Below the pieces are notes generated by a model. It saw nothing but the letters and a program-made list of their open reading frames with translations, searched no databases and was not told the DNA's origin. A program made the position numbers and the translations under genes. DNA of 64,000 bases from Austropuccinia psidii (Eukaryota > Basidiomycota > Pucciniomycetes > Pucciniales > Sphaerophragmiaceae): positions 17,036,564-17,100,563 of the forward strand of contig JALGQZ010000009.1 in assembly GCA_023105745.1 (NCBI GenBank), read 5' to 3'. Positions within the stretch are counted from its first letter, which is position 1, and every line of letters starts with the position of its first letter. Shown here one piece after another: positions 36,489 through 49,630 of this stretch.

Positions 36489-38390
36489 CATTCTATAATT
36501 TTTCCAGTGGAACTGTAGAATGATTCAAATTCTGAATTATTTGAGTTTTACCTGAGTGTTAACTTGTATTTTTTGGAAGTACTGGGGTTTTTTATTTTTT
36601 CAGTCTCCTTCCTTTTGAGTTTTGATGAGTTTGATGTCAAGGTTCTGAATGATCAATTATTGTTTTTTTCTATGGTTCTTTCCTTTAATGATAATTTTTC
36701 TTCAAATTTCTGAATTTTGAGATTGCTTAGGCTAAAATGCCTCAGAAGACCAAATAAAGAAGTATCAATAACATAAATAGTTGCCATTTGGGAATGGTTC
36801 CAGTAAGAAAGGTCTCCAAAGAAAGTGTAATGCGATCCATGTCCTGCTAAAAATTTCTTCTTTTGGTTAATTGTGGTTTCTTGAAGGAATTGAGTGATTC
36901 CTGATTTCTGCTGAACTTGATCATTTGGGGCCAAGTGATTTTGTGAAAATTTTGAATATCTTTAATGGGTACATTACAATGTACAAAAAATAAAATTTCT
37001 GAGTGAGATGCCAAGCTTCCAATTTTTCAGAGGTCTGGAATATCCCAAATCAATAAGAGAAGGGAAGTTTCAATTAGATGTCCATTGGGGAAGCTGGCTG
37101 TTGGAGTAAAGTGGACACCTATCCACAGCTCCTGGATTCCAGAAACAAGAGGCTTTAATAAGTTGTTGAATTGATCTGAGGTGGGCTCTTTGGGGGTTGG
37201 AGTGAAACCATAGAAACAAAGATTTTTGTATTGATATTGGTTTTCAGGAGGAATATTGAAGAAAATTAAAAATATAACACCTATTGAAATACTCCTTGAG
37301 CCAATTTTAGATCCATGGGGATTAGCACAATCAATATAAAAGCCAAAAACCAAGTTTCCAGGATTATCAGTGAGCTTCAAGCTTTCATTATCTGAATTTT
37401 TTTGAAAACATTGAAACCTGATATTTCAGAGAAAATTTATTATTTTACATAAGTTTATTTCTGGGGTGAGTCCAGGGCATTTTTAAAGGTAGTAATCATA
37501 TGCTTGTTTGAGATACATTTTTTAAAAGGTTGAAAGTGGAACTGTGTTGTGGGGTTTAGATTTTGGTTATCTATATTCTCATGATATCAGAAGCTGTTTT
37601 ATTGTTGTTGTATTTATTTTACATAAATAGGCTGTATAAATTGAGGTATTTTCAAATCTTCTTCAAATCTTTTTCCAAAAACATACTTTTTCTCTAAATC
37701 TGAATAGAGGAAAAAACAATTTTTGGCAACACATGTGGGTTTTGAATTCACTCAAAAGGTGAAATTGTTTTTTGAGAGTTTTCAGAATTTTGGGAATTTT
37801 AAAGCTGAAAGATGGTTTTTGTTGAGTTTTGACCCTTGTTTCAATCTTCTTTTTTTCAAATTTGATAATTTTCTCAAAATTATAGTCACTAATGATTTTT
37901 TGAATGTTTTAATTCACAATTTGAGTAGTAAATAAAAGTACTGTTGGATGTTGATACAGTAAGGAGGGAAGTAGAATGCTAGTTGAATAATAAATGTTCT
38001 TAATGTTGGGGGATAGGCTTGGAATTTCCAATGAATTAATAGAAAGGTGAGGGTGATTCTCATATGAAGAGAGAATTATGAATATCTGTGATGAATTGAT
38101 TAGTAAATGAGAAATACATTAATTAAAAATATAATTTAAATAATTCACTGGTGAAGCAGCTACAATAAACATAAATAATACTATGTTGTGAGTTGTTTTC
38201 CTGAGACAGAAGTACATTCCTCTGGGATAGATGATGAACTTTCTAATTATAAAATATGAAATATTTGAACAGGGAAATCATTTGAATACTGATTATTTTT
38301 TTTTGATTCTGATATTATGTAAAATAACCTGGAGGCTTTCAGATAAGGAATCCTGATGATTTGAATTTTCCCTTTTGGATATTCCCAATC
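36489..38390. other. Older host DNA between the two gypsy elements
   Basis: Contains the CACTA-like transposase relic on the minus strand at 36653-37400; the rest has no clear coding signal. The two retroelements inserted on either side, each with its own 5-bp duplication, so this block and the sequences at about 26.2-26.8 kb and 57.8-60.6 kb were once contiguous. Confidence 0.6.
36653..37400 (-). pseudogene. CACTA-like (plavaka/Tnp2-type) transposase relic
   Basis: The 37027-37380 frame reads FGFYIDCANPHGSKIGSRS, IFFNIPPENQYQYKN, FYGFTPTPKEPTSD and FNNLLKPLV. This matches the order (V/IDWFNPxGNK, CLNLPPxxRYKxEN, IPGPKEP, xLLxPLV) I know from basidiomycete plavaka and Tnp2-like transposases. 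The next frame (36653-36934) has GDLSYWNHSQMATIYVID, corresponding to the LxYWNPxxxTxIDPMH block that carries catalytic residues. The expected His of DPMH is lost. Stops and frameshifts separate the two parts. Identification is by motif memory and would need a search. Confidence 0.6.
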
Positions 38391-38395
38391 CTTGG

Positions 38396-40221
38396 TTTAA
38401 GGTGTGGATATGAAACTTTGATTAAAAATCAAGTACTTTTCCTGTCCTCAAGATTTGTATAAGGTAAAAAATCAATTAAAAATAGTAAGAAATATTATTT
38501 TTAAGAGAAAACACGCCAATTTTATTGCTTATAACTTTATAAGTATAAAACAATAATATTATAAAGATTTATTGTTTTACCAACAATCAAGATTTATCCA
38601 AAAATACTCTACAAGAGATATTCAAGGCTACAAAAGAAATTTCTTCAAGAGCAATTTCAATTGGAATTAATTGAGCAAAGAGCTGCAAGCAATTAATTAA
38701 AGAACAAAGTCTTTAAAAAGAATATTAAAGAGAAAGCATGCCCAAAAGTGACCAGAGTGAATTTGGAAACAAAGTGACAAAGTTTACAGTGATGAAAGAT
38801 GCTTTAATTTACTTTTGGGGTGGTTCAGGGGTAAAAATGATTATAAGAGTTACAAAAAATGATTATAATGATTTTTTCACGTGGTTAAAAGGATTAAAAT
38901 GATTTATAAATGGTGGTTGGAATCTTTTATTGATTGGTTTAACAGTGTTTAAACTAATTATAAAAGGAAAAGATTCTAACATGAAGAGAAAAGTGGGGCA
39001 AAGAAGACATTCTTTTATAGCCATCAATTTTTTTACTCCAAAAGTAAAATTTACTCTTGTCAGTAGTAAAAAACAGTCTGACAACAGAAAAGCCAATTAT
39101 GGCATCATTGAACCCTGGTTTAGACCAAAAAAGGGCTGGTTTAAGCCATTTTTAGCCATTTTAGACCCTTAAATCAGCCATTACTATAGCAATACCTGGT
39201 ATAGAGCCTTCAAAACACGTCAGAATGTGTGTAAGAGACGTAGAAACCACTTAAAAAATTTTTTACTAACATTGTTTTAACTTAAGGGTAGTTTTACCCT
39301 CTTGGCAGCAGTTAAAACCACCCTGGTTGGTATCAAAACCTCATCATCAATTGAGTCACAGACCCTGTGACTCAATTCCAGGCCAAAAGTGATGAACGTT
39401 TGCTTGAATTCTGACATCTCACGCCTGTCAGCAAGGATTTTGGGGGTCTAGCTCCCCCTTAGAGCTGGAGTTCTTTCCCCCCCCAAATTTAATCTTTCCA
39501 ATTTATTTTTCCTTTAATTCCTCATCATGTATTATACTTATAATTTACATATGTAATTCAATTTAATTGTACAGTAAAATACAGTAATAATTGATACCTC
39601 ATATGTAAATCAAAGTTCACTTATGTAATACACATGCACATTTTGACATTTCAATTGAATTCAATTGGAAATACTTCAATTCCTCATAACTTCTAAACTA
39701 AACACAACACCTCAATTTTAACACAAAAATTGATGGTTAACACCACATGTGGTGTGAATTGAATTAAAGTTTTGAGGATTTTCAACTTTTGTATTGAAAA
39801 TACTAAAAACTTAATTTAAGCTTATTTAGAGTTGAGTTACAAAAATTTCACTCAGAGGTGACCCCACCTAATATTTTATGAGGAATCAAATGGTGAAATA
39901 ATTTTTACATGTTTATTTATTGGATAAAAAGCTATAATATATCTTAGATAACTTTTTACCAAGAATATTTTAATTTTATAATTTTTATTAAAAATTCATT
40001 TTTACATAATTTTTACAAGTAAAAATGAATTTTTATAATTTTAATTTTTGTTGTAATTTTATTTTCAAATTATAATTGAGTTTTGATTTTTAAATATAAA
40101 TTTGTATTTTATATTTCAATTTTTATTTTTATAATATAAATAAATTTATTTTATTTATATTTGTATTTTAATTTATCATTTGTGGTATTTTGGGTATATA
40201 AAAATACCTCTAAGGCTCACA
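38396..40221 (-). repeat. 3' LTR of element 2 (left copy)
   Basis: 1826 bp. Outer end reads TTTAAGG where the other copy has TGTAAGG, so the terminal TG has mutated. Inner end GGCTCACA is intact. An 80-codon frame antisense to the element (38930-39172) is also open in the other copy with several amino acid changes. It is most simply explained by LTR identity. Confidence 0.93.
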
Positions 40222-40244
40222 TCCCCTCCCCCTAAAAAAGAATA
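40222..40244 (-). other. Polypurine tract, element 2
   Basis: On the minus strand TTTTTTAGGGGGAGGGGA directly precedes the LTR start TGTGAGCC. It is closely similar to the tract of element 1. Confidence 0.8.
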
Positions 40245-40316
40245 TTACTTTGTAATATTGTTATTTCTAGTGTGCCTGAACCTTCTGAGAAGTTTATTGG
40301 CTTCAGGTATGTCCTT

Positions 40317-40823
40317 TTATGGCAACCATTCATCTTCACAAGTTGGGTCACTATACCTAACAAGGTATTCCTTTACTTTGTTGGTTCTCAACTTTCTTTC
40401 TTTGAGAACTTTGGTAATTTTTTTACTACCAGATAGCTCAACAGGAGGTATAGCTTGGGGAATTTTATTCCTCAAGGGAAATTTTTCAGCATCACTAGAT
40501 TTATATGGCTTTATCAAGCTCACTGGAAATTTAGGATGCTTATTGCTAAGTTCTTCAGATAACTCTACTTCAACAGCATTTTCTCCATGGAGGGCCTTAA
40601 TAACAAAAGGTTCTGCAAAGGAGTCTTTCAGCTTTTTACATCCTTTGATGTTATTGAAGTTAGTGGTGGATACACGAACTAAGTCCCCCACTTTGAAATC
40701 TGGTGTTGCATGTGATTTATCCCATTTGTCCTTGGCATATGCAAAAGAGTCCTCCATGCACCTTACTGCATGCTTTCTAGCTTTGTCTAGCATTCCCTTT
40801 AATCTAGCAGCTGTGGGATGTAT
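40317..40823 (-). pseudogene. Element 2 integrase C terminus with chromodomain
   Basis: Open frame 40317-40793 plus a few codons upstream. It carries KWDKSHATPDFKVGDLVRVST and FVIKALHGENAVEVELSE (SH3-like part), then the chromodomain KITKVLKERKLRTN, EYLVRYSD and CEDEWLP. A TAA separates it from the integrase core (near 40825), where element 1 has a sense codon in LLTIHPT. The Arg-rich tail after DEWLP is not readable in frame. Confidence 0.88.
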
Positions 40824-41348
40824 TTAAATCAAATCTTTCCTCAAGGAATCTTGGGGTAATTTGTGGTTCCATCCTTTTTCTAGAATAGCAGGAGTTTGAT
40901 TGGTACTGGCATGGATTGATGTTTTATATGCTAATTCCAGTGCTGGAAACAGAGTAAACCAATGATGGGTAAATCCATCACAATCTTTGAGTTCAAGGCC
41001 ATATGCACAAAATCTTCTTACCATGTCCTCTAAGGTTTGGATCATCCTTTCAGCCAGTCCATCAGTTTGTGGGTGGTAGGCTGTAGAGAAAAACAGCTTA
41101 GTGCCAAATAATTGGTGAAGATTTGTCCATAGTGCTGAAGTGAATTTGGGCTCCCTATCACTAATGATATTTGTAAATATTCCAGTCCATGAAACTACTC
41201 TATTCAATATCAGAAGAGCTGTATCCATGGCTGTATCATCCCTGTGACATGGTAAAAAGATTGGAGTTTTACTGAATCTGTCCACAATTATTAGGCAAGC
41301 ATTATAACTTCTGTGACCTCCTGGAGGTAGTCCAGTTACCCAATCCAT
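40824..41348 (-). pseudogene. Element 2 integrase catalytic core
   Basis: 174 codons with [43 protein letters not shown] and [14 protein letters not shown]. The D, D-35-E catalytic residues are present. It is separated from the zinc-binding part by TAG (41346-41360 region) where element 1 has Trp ([12 protein letters not shown]), consistent with a TGG to TAG change. Confidence 0.9.
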
Positions 41349-41360
41349 ATGGACAATTTC

Positions 41361-42639
41361 CTAAGGTCTGCTTGGTTCTTGCATTTTTATCATATTTCCA
41401 AGTCTCTTGCCAATGGATTTATTTGACTTTTGGCATCTGTCACAGGTTTTGAAATACTCTGCAACATCTTTCTGCCACATTCGCCACCATATGCAGGTCT
41501 TTACTTTCTCTCTTGTTCTGTCTTCAGACAGATGTCCTGAAAAGGGGCTATCATGGCATTCTTTTAGTACAAGATTGATTAATGACCTGTCCACAACTGT
41601 CATGACACATTTGTGCTTGGTCCTGTGGTAAATTATACCCCCCAGTAGGTGAAATCTTCCTTCATCATAAGACTTTTTCCATACTTCATCCAAGGCATGT
41701 ATTAGAGAGTTGTCTTTACAATCTTTTTTAAGTAATTGGCATAAGATGCTACAATTTGTATCTTGAGTGTAACTATTTCCGACTTCTTCAAAGAAGGTGG
41801 TGTTAAAGTCTGTAACACTTATTACTTCTATTGGGATTTGTGGTGAAGCTTCTTCTGGCACATAAGCAGGATTATCAATATTATTTGGTAATGGCCATCT
41901 GATTAGTCCATCTGAATTCTTATGAATATTCTCATCCTTATGAACAATAGTCATATTGCCTCTGTATTCCTGTATGGCTATTTGCCATCTGAGCATATGT
42001 CTGTTGGGTGGTTTCATGTTTAAAAGTGATTTGACAGCTGTACAATCTGTTATCACCTCAAAAACACATCCCTCCAAGAAGTAGTTTAATTTTTCCAAGG
42101 CCCAGACAAGACATAGAAATTCCATTTGACTTGCTCCATATCTGGCTTCAGTTGGTTTGATTTGCCTGGATATGAAACATATGTGTACTTCTACAGGTTT
42201 ATCATTTATGATCTGAACTTGGTGAAGTGCAGCACCCAGACCATCCCCTGATGCATCAATATACAATTTCAAAGGCAATTTAAAGTCTGGCATCAGTAAG
42301 AGTGGAGCAGTGGTCAAGGCTTCTCTTAGAGACTCAAAAGCTTTGACTCTGTCAACAGTCAATTCAAATACTGTGTCTTTGTCACACAATTTATAAAGTG
42401 GTCTTGCTATGGATGCAAAATCTTTGATGTGTTGCCTGTAATATCCTGCAAAAACTAAGAATGACTGAATTTCTTTCTTGTTCTGAGACATGGGTTTTAG
42501 CAATACTTCTGCAACTTTGTTTTTGTCAATTCCAAGGGACAAACCAGATACAACATGTCCTAGTACCTTAAGTTCTTTAAATCCAAAATGGCATTTCTTC
42601 AAAGAGATTTTCATGTTCACTGAGTGAATTTTTGTCAGA
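41361..42639 (-). pseudogene. Element 2 RT 3' part, RNase H and integrase zinc-binding domain
   Basis: Continuous frame starting at the hAT junction. RT thumb ([24 protein letters not shown]-like [16 protein letters not shown]), connection ([18 protein letters not shown]), RNase H ([60 protein letters not shown]) and the integrase HHCC region ([27 protein letters not shown]). DGLIRW shows that the segment broken in element 1 is intact here. The first codons (MHC) derive from the hAT terminal repeat. Confidence 0.9.
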
Positions 42640-42651
42640 CAATGCATAGCT
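42632..42651. repeat. Left target duplication and terminal inverted repeat of the hAT element
   Basis: TTGTCAGA (42632-42639) then CAATGCATAGCT (42640-42651). From 42661 to 42790 the subterminal region repeats TCGAATATTC, ATCGAATTTC and TTCGAATATTCG. Confidence 0.92.
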
Positions 42652-43249
42652 TTTCAAAAATTCGCCGAATTTTAAGGGTCATCGAATATTCAATATCGAA
42701 TTTCTGTCATGACCGAATATTCAGAATCGAATTTCACCTACCTTCAAATATTCAAAATCGAATGTTCGAATATTCGAATATTCGGAAGTGAATTTTGAAT
42801 TTTCATGGATACCTTCATTTATATATAATTAACCCTCTTGGGCCTTTGGTAAAACCATAAAAACCCATTGGCCCTTAAGTTTTCTTGCCACAAATTATTA
42901 AATACACAAAACACTATGGGCTCCTTGTTTATGAAATAAATGGAATTCTTATTCCATAACACAATTTATGGTATTTTTAATTCCCTTCAAGCCATTAATT
43001 TTATGTATGCATTTTTTATTCCATTAATTTCATTTATATTATTGATGATACCATTAATATTACTTATGAAATTGTTGAGGCTATTCATGTTACTTATGGA
43101 ATTGCTGATGCTATTCATACCATTTTTATGGCATTTTCATGAAATTCATGTGATTTATCGCATTTTAACAATCATTCAACCCAAGAAGTTTCAAAAAAAT
43201 ATAGGCTTCTTGTTTTTGATTCTTAAGATTGAATGGATTTTTTAAAAAT

Positions 43250-43395
43250 AATGATGATTATTTATTTCAAAAATAGAATTCGAACAGAAAGGATCATTTA
43301 TTTCAAAAATACAATTCAAACAGAAAGGATTTTTTATTTCAAAAATAGAATTCAAACAGGAAGTATTATTTATTTTAAAAATAGAATTGTGTTTT
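43250..43395 (+). repeat. 36-bp minisatellite inside the hAT element
   Basis: Four copies of a 36-bp unit built around TTATTTCAAAAATAGAATTC and AACAGAAAGGATC. It makes the translated frame here a 12-residue repeat, so that frame is not evidence of a gene. Confidence 0.85.
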
Positions 43396-43588
43396 TTGGT
43401 CAGAAAACACTTATATCACTTGAATTTTAATTAGAGAAATTGCTAAATAATAATGTTCTGATTAATAGATTGAATCTAAAATCACTATAATAATAAGAAA
43501 AAATATTTTAATTTGCATAATTCTGGGATTTATTAAATTTTTTGACTTCAAGAGAAATTCATTTAACTAGTAAAAATAATAAATGGAA

Positions 43589-45848
43589 TTATTGAAGATT
43601 ATCATACCAAGCATACATACTTTCATAAATTCCATTATTTAACCAAGAACGTAAACACATATTTGCCTCCACAGAATCACAGGAAAGTGATGTGCGTTTG
43701 TTAGTAATCAAGTTTCCAGCTTCTGAAAATACACGCTCACTAGGTGCTGAGGTTGCAGGTATTCCAAGGTAGTCTCTTGCAATTTTGGATAATACCGGAA
43801 ACCTATTTTCATGGCTCTTCCACCATTCAAGAATACATATTGAATGATGTGGTGAATCAGTTTGTAAATATTCAAGAATTTCATTACTTTTATTTTTTTG
43901 TTGGGACATTCGTTCTTCAAAAGGATGCAATTGCTTCAGATTAGTCGGAACTGTTTCAGAAACCTGAGGTTCTTGTGGAAAGTTGATTGTGTATTCAGAA
44001 GAATATTCAGCATATACTTCTTTGAGATGTTTGAGTGCTTCGTCCTTATATCTTATTGGATTGGAATCACTGTTTCTTTCATCTTCTTGCAACAAATCAT
44101 GCTGAGTAAACCATGTAAGCTTGAATCGTGGGTCAAGAATCAAGCACATAGCACAGGAATTTGATCTAATATTGTAATAACTTTCAAGCTTCGAATATGC
44201 TTGATCAGCTGCATCGTAAAGTTGGGATTCCCTTGAGACTTCATTTTTTGTTTTTTGACATGTTTCAAGGAGTAGTTGGTACCAAGGCATTACTAACCCA
44301 AGTGAGGGATAAGAATCACCTTGAACTTCATCGGTTGCAGTGGCAAAGACCTTTAGAAATTCTGATATTTGTTGAAAAAATGTCCAGTCCTCTTCCAAAA
44401 TTACATCCTGAATAGTTAGAAAGGAATGAAGTGAGATTTATTATGCAGAAAAATAATCAACTAGGCAGACGTACAAGGCGTATATCATTATGAATGTCTG
44501 CTTTTTCTATTGCCTGGGAAATTGTTTTCTGTTTCTTGCTGCTAAATGTTTTTTGGCTTGAACTTTTAAAGTGATTTGTTTTTCGCTTTGATGTTTGAGA
44601 CTTATTGTACTCATAAATAAAATCATCAAAAGAGCTCTTCTGCTTTAATGCTGAACAAAGCATTGAATATGTTGAGTTCCATCTGGTGGAATTGTCAGCC
44701 ATTGGCCGGTTTGGTGGCTCTTTATTTTTTTCACAAATGCTTTTGAAGTGTTCCCATGAGGTGTTTGATCGACGTATTAAGTGAACCACCTTCTTAACCT
44801 TATCAATTGATCCATCAAGCTCCTTTAAAGAATCCTTTGCAGCTAAATTAAGAATATGTGCAAAACATCGAATGTGTGAGTCAAAACCTTTCAGCAAATT
44901 ATTTTGAACAGCAAGGTCCATAAATGTTGTATTTGAGGAAGCATTATCCAATGTTATGGCCATGATTCGATTACCAATGGATGAGATATCCAAACTATAA
45001 AAATCATTTAACAAATTGGACAAATTGCTTTCAGTTTCTGAAGATGAATCACTTGAGGTATCTATTTCAATTGCATCACGCTTTGATCCCCTTGGCTTTT
45101 GAGAGTGTTCAATAAAGAAATCATTAAGCATATCCACGATTTTTGTGTATATGTTTTTACCAGTATGAGCTTCTGTGAACTTGGAAAATCCAACGGTTGC
45201 AGTGATCGGTTTCCAATCAGATGATATGTAATGAGCTGTGAGAGTAATATACGACATTCCACCTGGACCAGACCAAATGTCAGTAGAAAATGAGAACCGT
45301 GGTGCTTGTGAATTGATAAAGGCAAATATATGTTCTTTATCATTCAGAAACTTTTGCTTGATCCGTTTGGAAATTGTAGTTTCAGAAATTAAGTTAATGT
45401 CCTTGTTGAGGGTGTGAATAAGCTTTTGAAATGATTTTGATTTAACTAATGCATATGATTGTTGATCTTGAATTATGAAGCTGACAAGATTATCAGTGAA
45501 ATTATTCTGTAAGTGGACATTCATACTTTTTATTATGCTGCTTCCATGTGAGTTTGATAAGTGACTTTGTCCATCAGTGTTCTTTTCGGCAATTGCTTCA
45601 GCCCATAGTTCCTTATGAAATGCTTTCAAATGAGATACCAGGTTTTGCTTGGTTCCTTCATGTCGCTTAATTTTCTTTGAGCATCCATCGACTAGGCATA
45701 ACTGGTATCCATTCTTTGCTTGGCAAAAATAACATTGTGCGATTTGACTTTGGTTTACTTTGGAGTTTGAAGAGGGATTTTTTGTGCAAGACCGTGAAAT
45801 TTGACTGGCTGATTCATTGGGATTTATTAGAGAGCTTATTTGACTCAT
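43589..45848 (-). CDS. hAT-family transposase, two exons, apparently intact
   Basis: Cuts and pastes the surrounding hAT element. Exon 1 45848-44475 and exon 2 44407-43589 flank a 67-nt intron (GTACGT...TTCAG) and join in phase to give 730 aa. A BED-type zinc finger has C39, C42, H73 and H78. The RNase H-like core shows the first Asp in FSTDIWSG (D190), the second in ITLDNASSN (D301), then RCFAHILNLAAKD with C328 and H331, and TRWNSTYSML near 395. Exon 2 has LDPRFKLTWF and ends in the dimerisation domain: WWKSHENRFPVLSKIARDYL, IPATSAPSERVFSEAGNLIT and MCLRSWL. I see no stop or frameshift. It lies inside the terminal repeats, transcribed towards the left end, and is the likely enzyme for this element. 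The third catalytic acidic residue was not assigned. Confidence 0.92.
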
Positions 45849-46149
45849 ATTAAGAATTAGATAAAGATGTATTAGGTCAAATGAATGTTAATTTGAAGAG
45901 AGTGGATCAAAAACGGATTCAACATGCCCAAGCCATATAAAATAATTACGGTTAGGATGTATTTAATGGGGAAACATATTCATTATGCATAAATTTGCAT
46001 GAAATTTAACAAATCACTATCAGACTTGATTAATTTCATAATCATTGACTCATTTTTTATTATTTATTGTTTGATTACTTATTAATTTATATAAATAAAG
46101 CAAAAATACAAAACAAATGAATAAAAATCAAATAAAAGATCATAAAAAT
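45849..46149. other. 5' flank of the hAT transposase
   Basis: About 300 bp of AT-rich sequence upstream of the transposase ATG and before the TAATTA block. Presumably holds its promoter; no specific element recognised. Confidence 0.4.
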
Positions 46150-48590
46150 AATGAATGTCATTAATTGTCATTCATTATAATTAATTTCAAGTCATTATCA
46201 CTAATGGTCATTAATTCTCATTAATTATATTTTAATTATTATTTATAATTAATGAAAAACAATGAAAATTAATTAATATTAACTATAAATAATGGCAATT
46301 AATGATAATTAATTAAAATTGATTTAATGATAAGATAATAATAATTAATTAAAATTAATTAAAATTAATTATAATTAATAATAGTTAATTAAAATTAATT
46401 TTAATTAAAATATAATTAATAAAAATCAAATAAAATTAATTATAAAATGAGAATTAATTATAATATACTTAATGAAAATTAATGAAAATTAATTAAAATT
46501 ACTGATATTGAATTAAAATTAATTATAACTAATGACATTTAATGATAATTAATTAAAATGAATTATATTTTCATTAATTATCATTAATTTGCATTTTATA
46601 ATTAATTTTGTTTAATTTTCATTAATTATATAATTAATAATAATTAATTTTATTTAATTATTATTAATTATAATTAATTTTAATTAATCTTAATTGATTA
46701 TCATTAATTATAATTAATTTTAATTAATTATTATTAATTATAATTAATTTTAATTAATTATCATTGATTATAATTGATTTTAATTAATTTTAATTAATCT
46801 TAATTAATTATCATTAATTATAATTAATTTTAATTAATTATCATTAAATTAATTATAATTAATTTTAATTAATTATCATTAAATCTCATGAATTATAATT
46901 AATTTGAATTAATTTTCATTATAAATTAATGATAATTAATTAAACTTAGTTATAATTAATTTTCATTAAATTGATTAATCAATGACATTTAATGATAATT
47001 AAATAAAATTAATTAAAATTCATTATAATTAATTATAATTAATAATAATTATTATTAGTTTTAATTAATTATAATTAATTTTAATTAATAATTAATTAAT
47101 AATTAATTATAATTAATTAAACCTAATTATAATTAATTATAATTATAATTTCTTTTAAATTAATTTTAATTTTGATTATAATTAATTTTAATTAATTATA
47201 ATTAATTTTCTACATTTAATATTAATTATAATTAATGAAAATTATTCAAAATTAATTATAAATAATTATAATTAGTTTCAATTAATTACAATTAATAATT
47301 AATTAATAAAAAATTATAGTTAATTTTAATTATTTATATTTAATTAAAATTACTTTTAATTATAATTAATTCTAATTATAATTTACTTTAATTAATTATA
47401 TAATTAATTTTAATTAATTATAAATAATTTTCATGAATTAATGACAGTCATTAATTGTCATTCATTATAATTAATTTCAATTCATTATCATTAATGATCA
47501 TTAATTATAATTAATTTTCATTAATTCTCATTAATTATATTTCAATTATTATTTATAATTAATGAAAAATAATGAAAATTAATTAAAATTAACTATACAT
47601 AATGGCAATTAATGATAATTAATTAAAATTGATTTAATGATAAGATAATAATAATTAATTAAAATTAATTATAATTAAAATATAATTAATAAAAATCAAA
47701 TAAAATTAGTTATAAAATGAGAATTAATTATAATATACTTAATGAAAATGAATGAAAATTAATTAAAACTACTGATAATGAATTAAAATTAATTATAACT
47801 ACTGCCATTTAATGATAATTAATTCAAATGAATTATATTTTCATTAATTATCATTAATTTTCATTTTATAATTAATTTTGTTTAATTTTCATTAATTATA
47901 TAATTAATAATAATTAATTTTATTTAATTATTATTAATTATAATTAATTTTAATTAATTATCATTAATTATAATTAATTATTATTAATTATAATTCATTT
48001 TAATTAATTATTATTAATTATAATTAATTTTAATTAATTATCATTAATTATAATTAATTATTATTAATTATAATTAATTTTAATTAATTTTAATTAATTA
48101 TTATTAATTATAATTAATCTTAATTAATTTATTAATCATAATTAATTATCATTAATTATCATTAATAATAATTAATTTTAATTAATCTTAATTAATTATC
48201 ATTAATTATCATTAATAATAATTAATTTTAATTAATTATTATTAATTATAATTAATTTTAATTAATGATAATTATAATTAATTATCATTAATTATAATTT
48301 TAATTAATTTATTCCTTATAATTAATTATCATTAATTATAATTAATTTTAATTGATTATTATTAATTATATTTTAAATTTAATTGTAATAATTTATTAAT
48401 TTTGATTAATTATAATTAATAATAATTAATATTCGTTTTAATTAATTATAATTAATTTTAATTAAAATTAATTAATAATTAATTATAATTAATTTTAATT
48501 AAAAATTAATTAATAATTAATGATAATTAATTTTAATATTCGTTTTAATTAATTATAATTAATTTTAATTAAAAATTAATTAAATTTCTC
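46150..48590. repeat. TAATTA-type AT repeat block with internal duplication
   Basis: 2.4 kb almost wholly made of AATTAATTATAATTAATT and ATTAATTATCATTAATT words. Larger structure exists: the segment from about 46153 to 46730 recurs at about 47443 to 47990 (offset about 1270-1290 bp) with small changes. GC content is minimal. It separates the two divergently transcribed genes of the hAT element. Confidence 0.92.
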
Positions 48591-49002
48591 ATCGTAAATT
48601 GCAAAATTCAAATTCTACTCATCGATTGGTAATTTTCAAATAAAAAATCAAGATAAAACTTTTACGACATCGATCACAATAAACTTTGACCAAGAAAATC
48701 AAAAAAAATCAGAAAAAATCCAAACTCATTCATTAAAATCATTCAAATCAATCAACTTATCAAAACATCAAATATTTAATCCTTGGAATCGTTGTGCGAT
48801 TTAAATTTAAAAAAAAAATCCACCTCTAATCCTTCTTCTATAATTGGTCCAAAAGGTTCCAATTAATCTCATTGATCATCATCTTTCAACTCAAATTCTT
48901 TCAAATTCAACAAAAAACTAATCTTATCTTTTGCCTCATTAGATCTCATCGTACTTGAATCCCTTCCTTCAAATTCAACTAAAGTCTTACCCAAACATTC
49001 TC

Positions 49003-49630
49003 ACCGTCGACCGGCCACTACCACCACCGCCGGCCGACTACCACTACCACCACCACCACCGTTGACAGCACCGCCGGCCGACTACAGCCACCAACACCGT
49101 CGACCGGCAACTACCACTACCACCACCACCACCGGCCGACTACAACCACCAACACCGTCGACTGGCCACTACCACCAGCGCCGGCCGACTACCACTACCA
49201 CCACCACCACCGTTGACAGCACCGCCGGCCGACTACAACCACCAACACCGTCGACCGGCCACTACCACCACCACCGCCGGCCAACTACAACCATCACCAC
49301 CGTCGACCGGCCACTACCACGACCGCCGGCCGACTACAACCACCAACACCGTTGACCGGCCACTACCACCACCACCGCCGGCCAACTACAACCATCACCA
49401 CCGTCGAACGGCCACTACCACCACCGTCAACCGGCCACTACCACCACCACCACCAACGCCGGCCGACTACCACCACCACCATTGACCGGCCACTACAACC
49501 ACCACCACCGTCGACCGGCCACTACAACCACCACCACTACCACTACTGCCTCCCCCTCCACCCATCCACCATCACCACCACGGCCAACCGGCCACTACCT
49601 CTACCACCTACCGGCCACCTCCACCCCCAA
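49003..49630 (+). repeat. CpG-dense minisatellite upstream of the dioxygenase gene
   Basis: Imperfect tandem units of roughly 45-50 bp combining CCGTCGACCGGCCACTACCA with CCGCCGGCCGACTACAACCA and short CCA runs. Each unit has several CpG dinucleotides, in sharp contrast to the flanking AT-rich DNA. All plus frames are open (His/Pro/Thr/Arg repeats) because the repeat lacks stops. I treat those frames as non-coding. A pyrimidine tract ending GCAATTTAG (about 49690-49709) follows and could be a 3' splice site in the leader of the next gene. Confidence 0.9.

Noticed and set aside
38930..39172. 80-codon frame conserved in both LTRs of element 2 (also 56509-56751)
   Set aside because: The two copies are LTRs, so similarity is expected. 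The differences include several amino acid changes, and the frame is antisense to the element.
43233..43430. 65-codon plus-strand frame inside the hAT element
   Set aside because: It is the translation of a 36-bp minisatellite with a 12-residue period.
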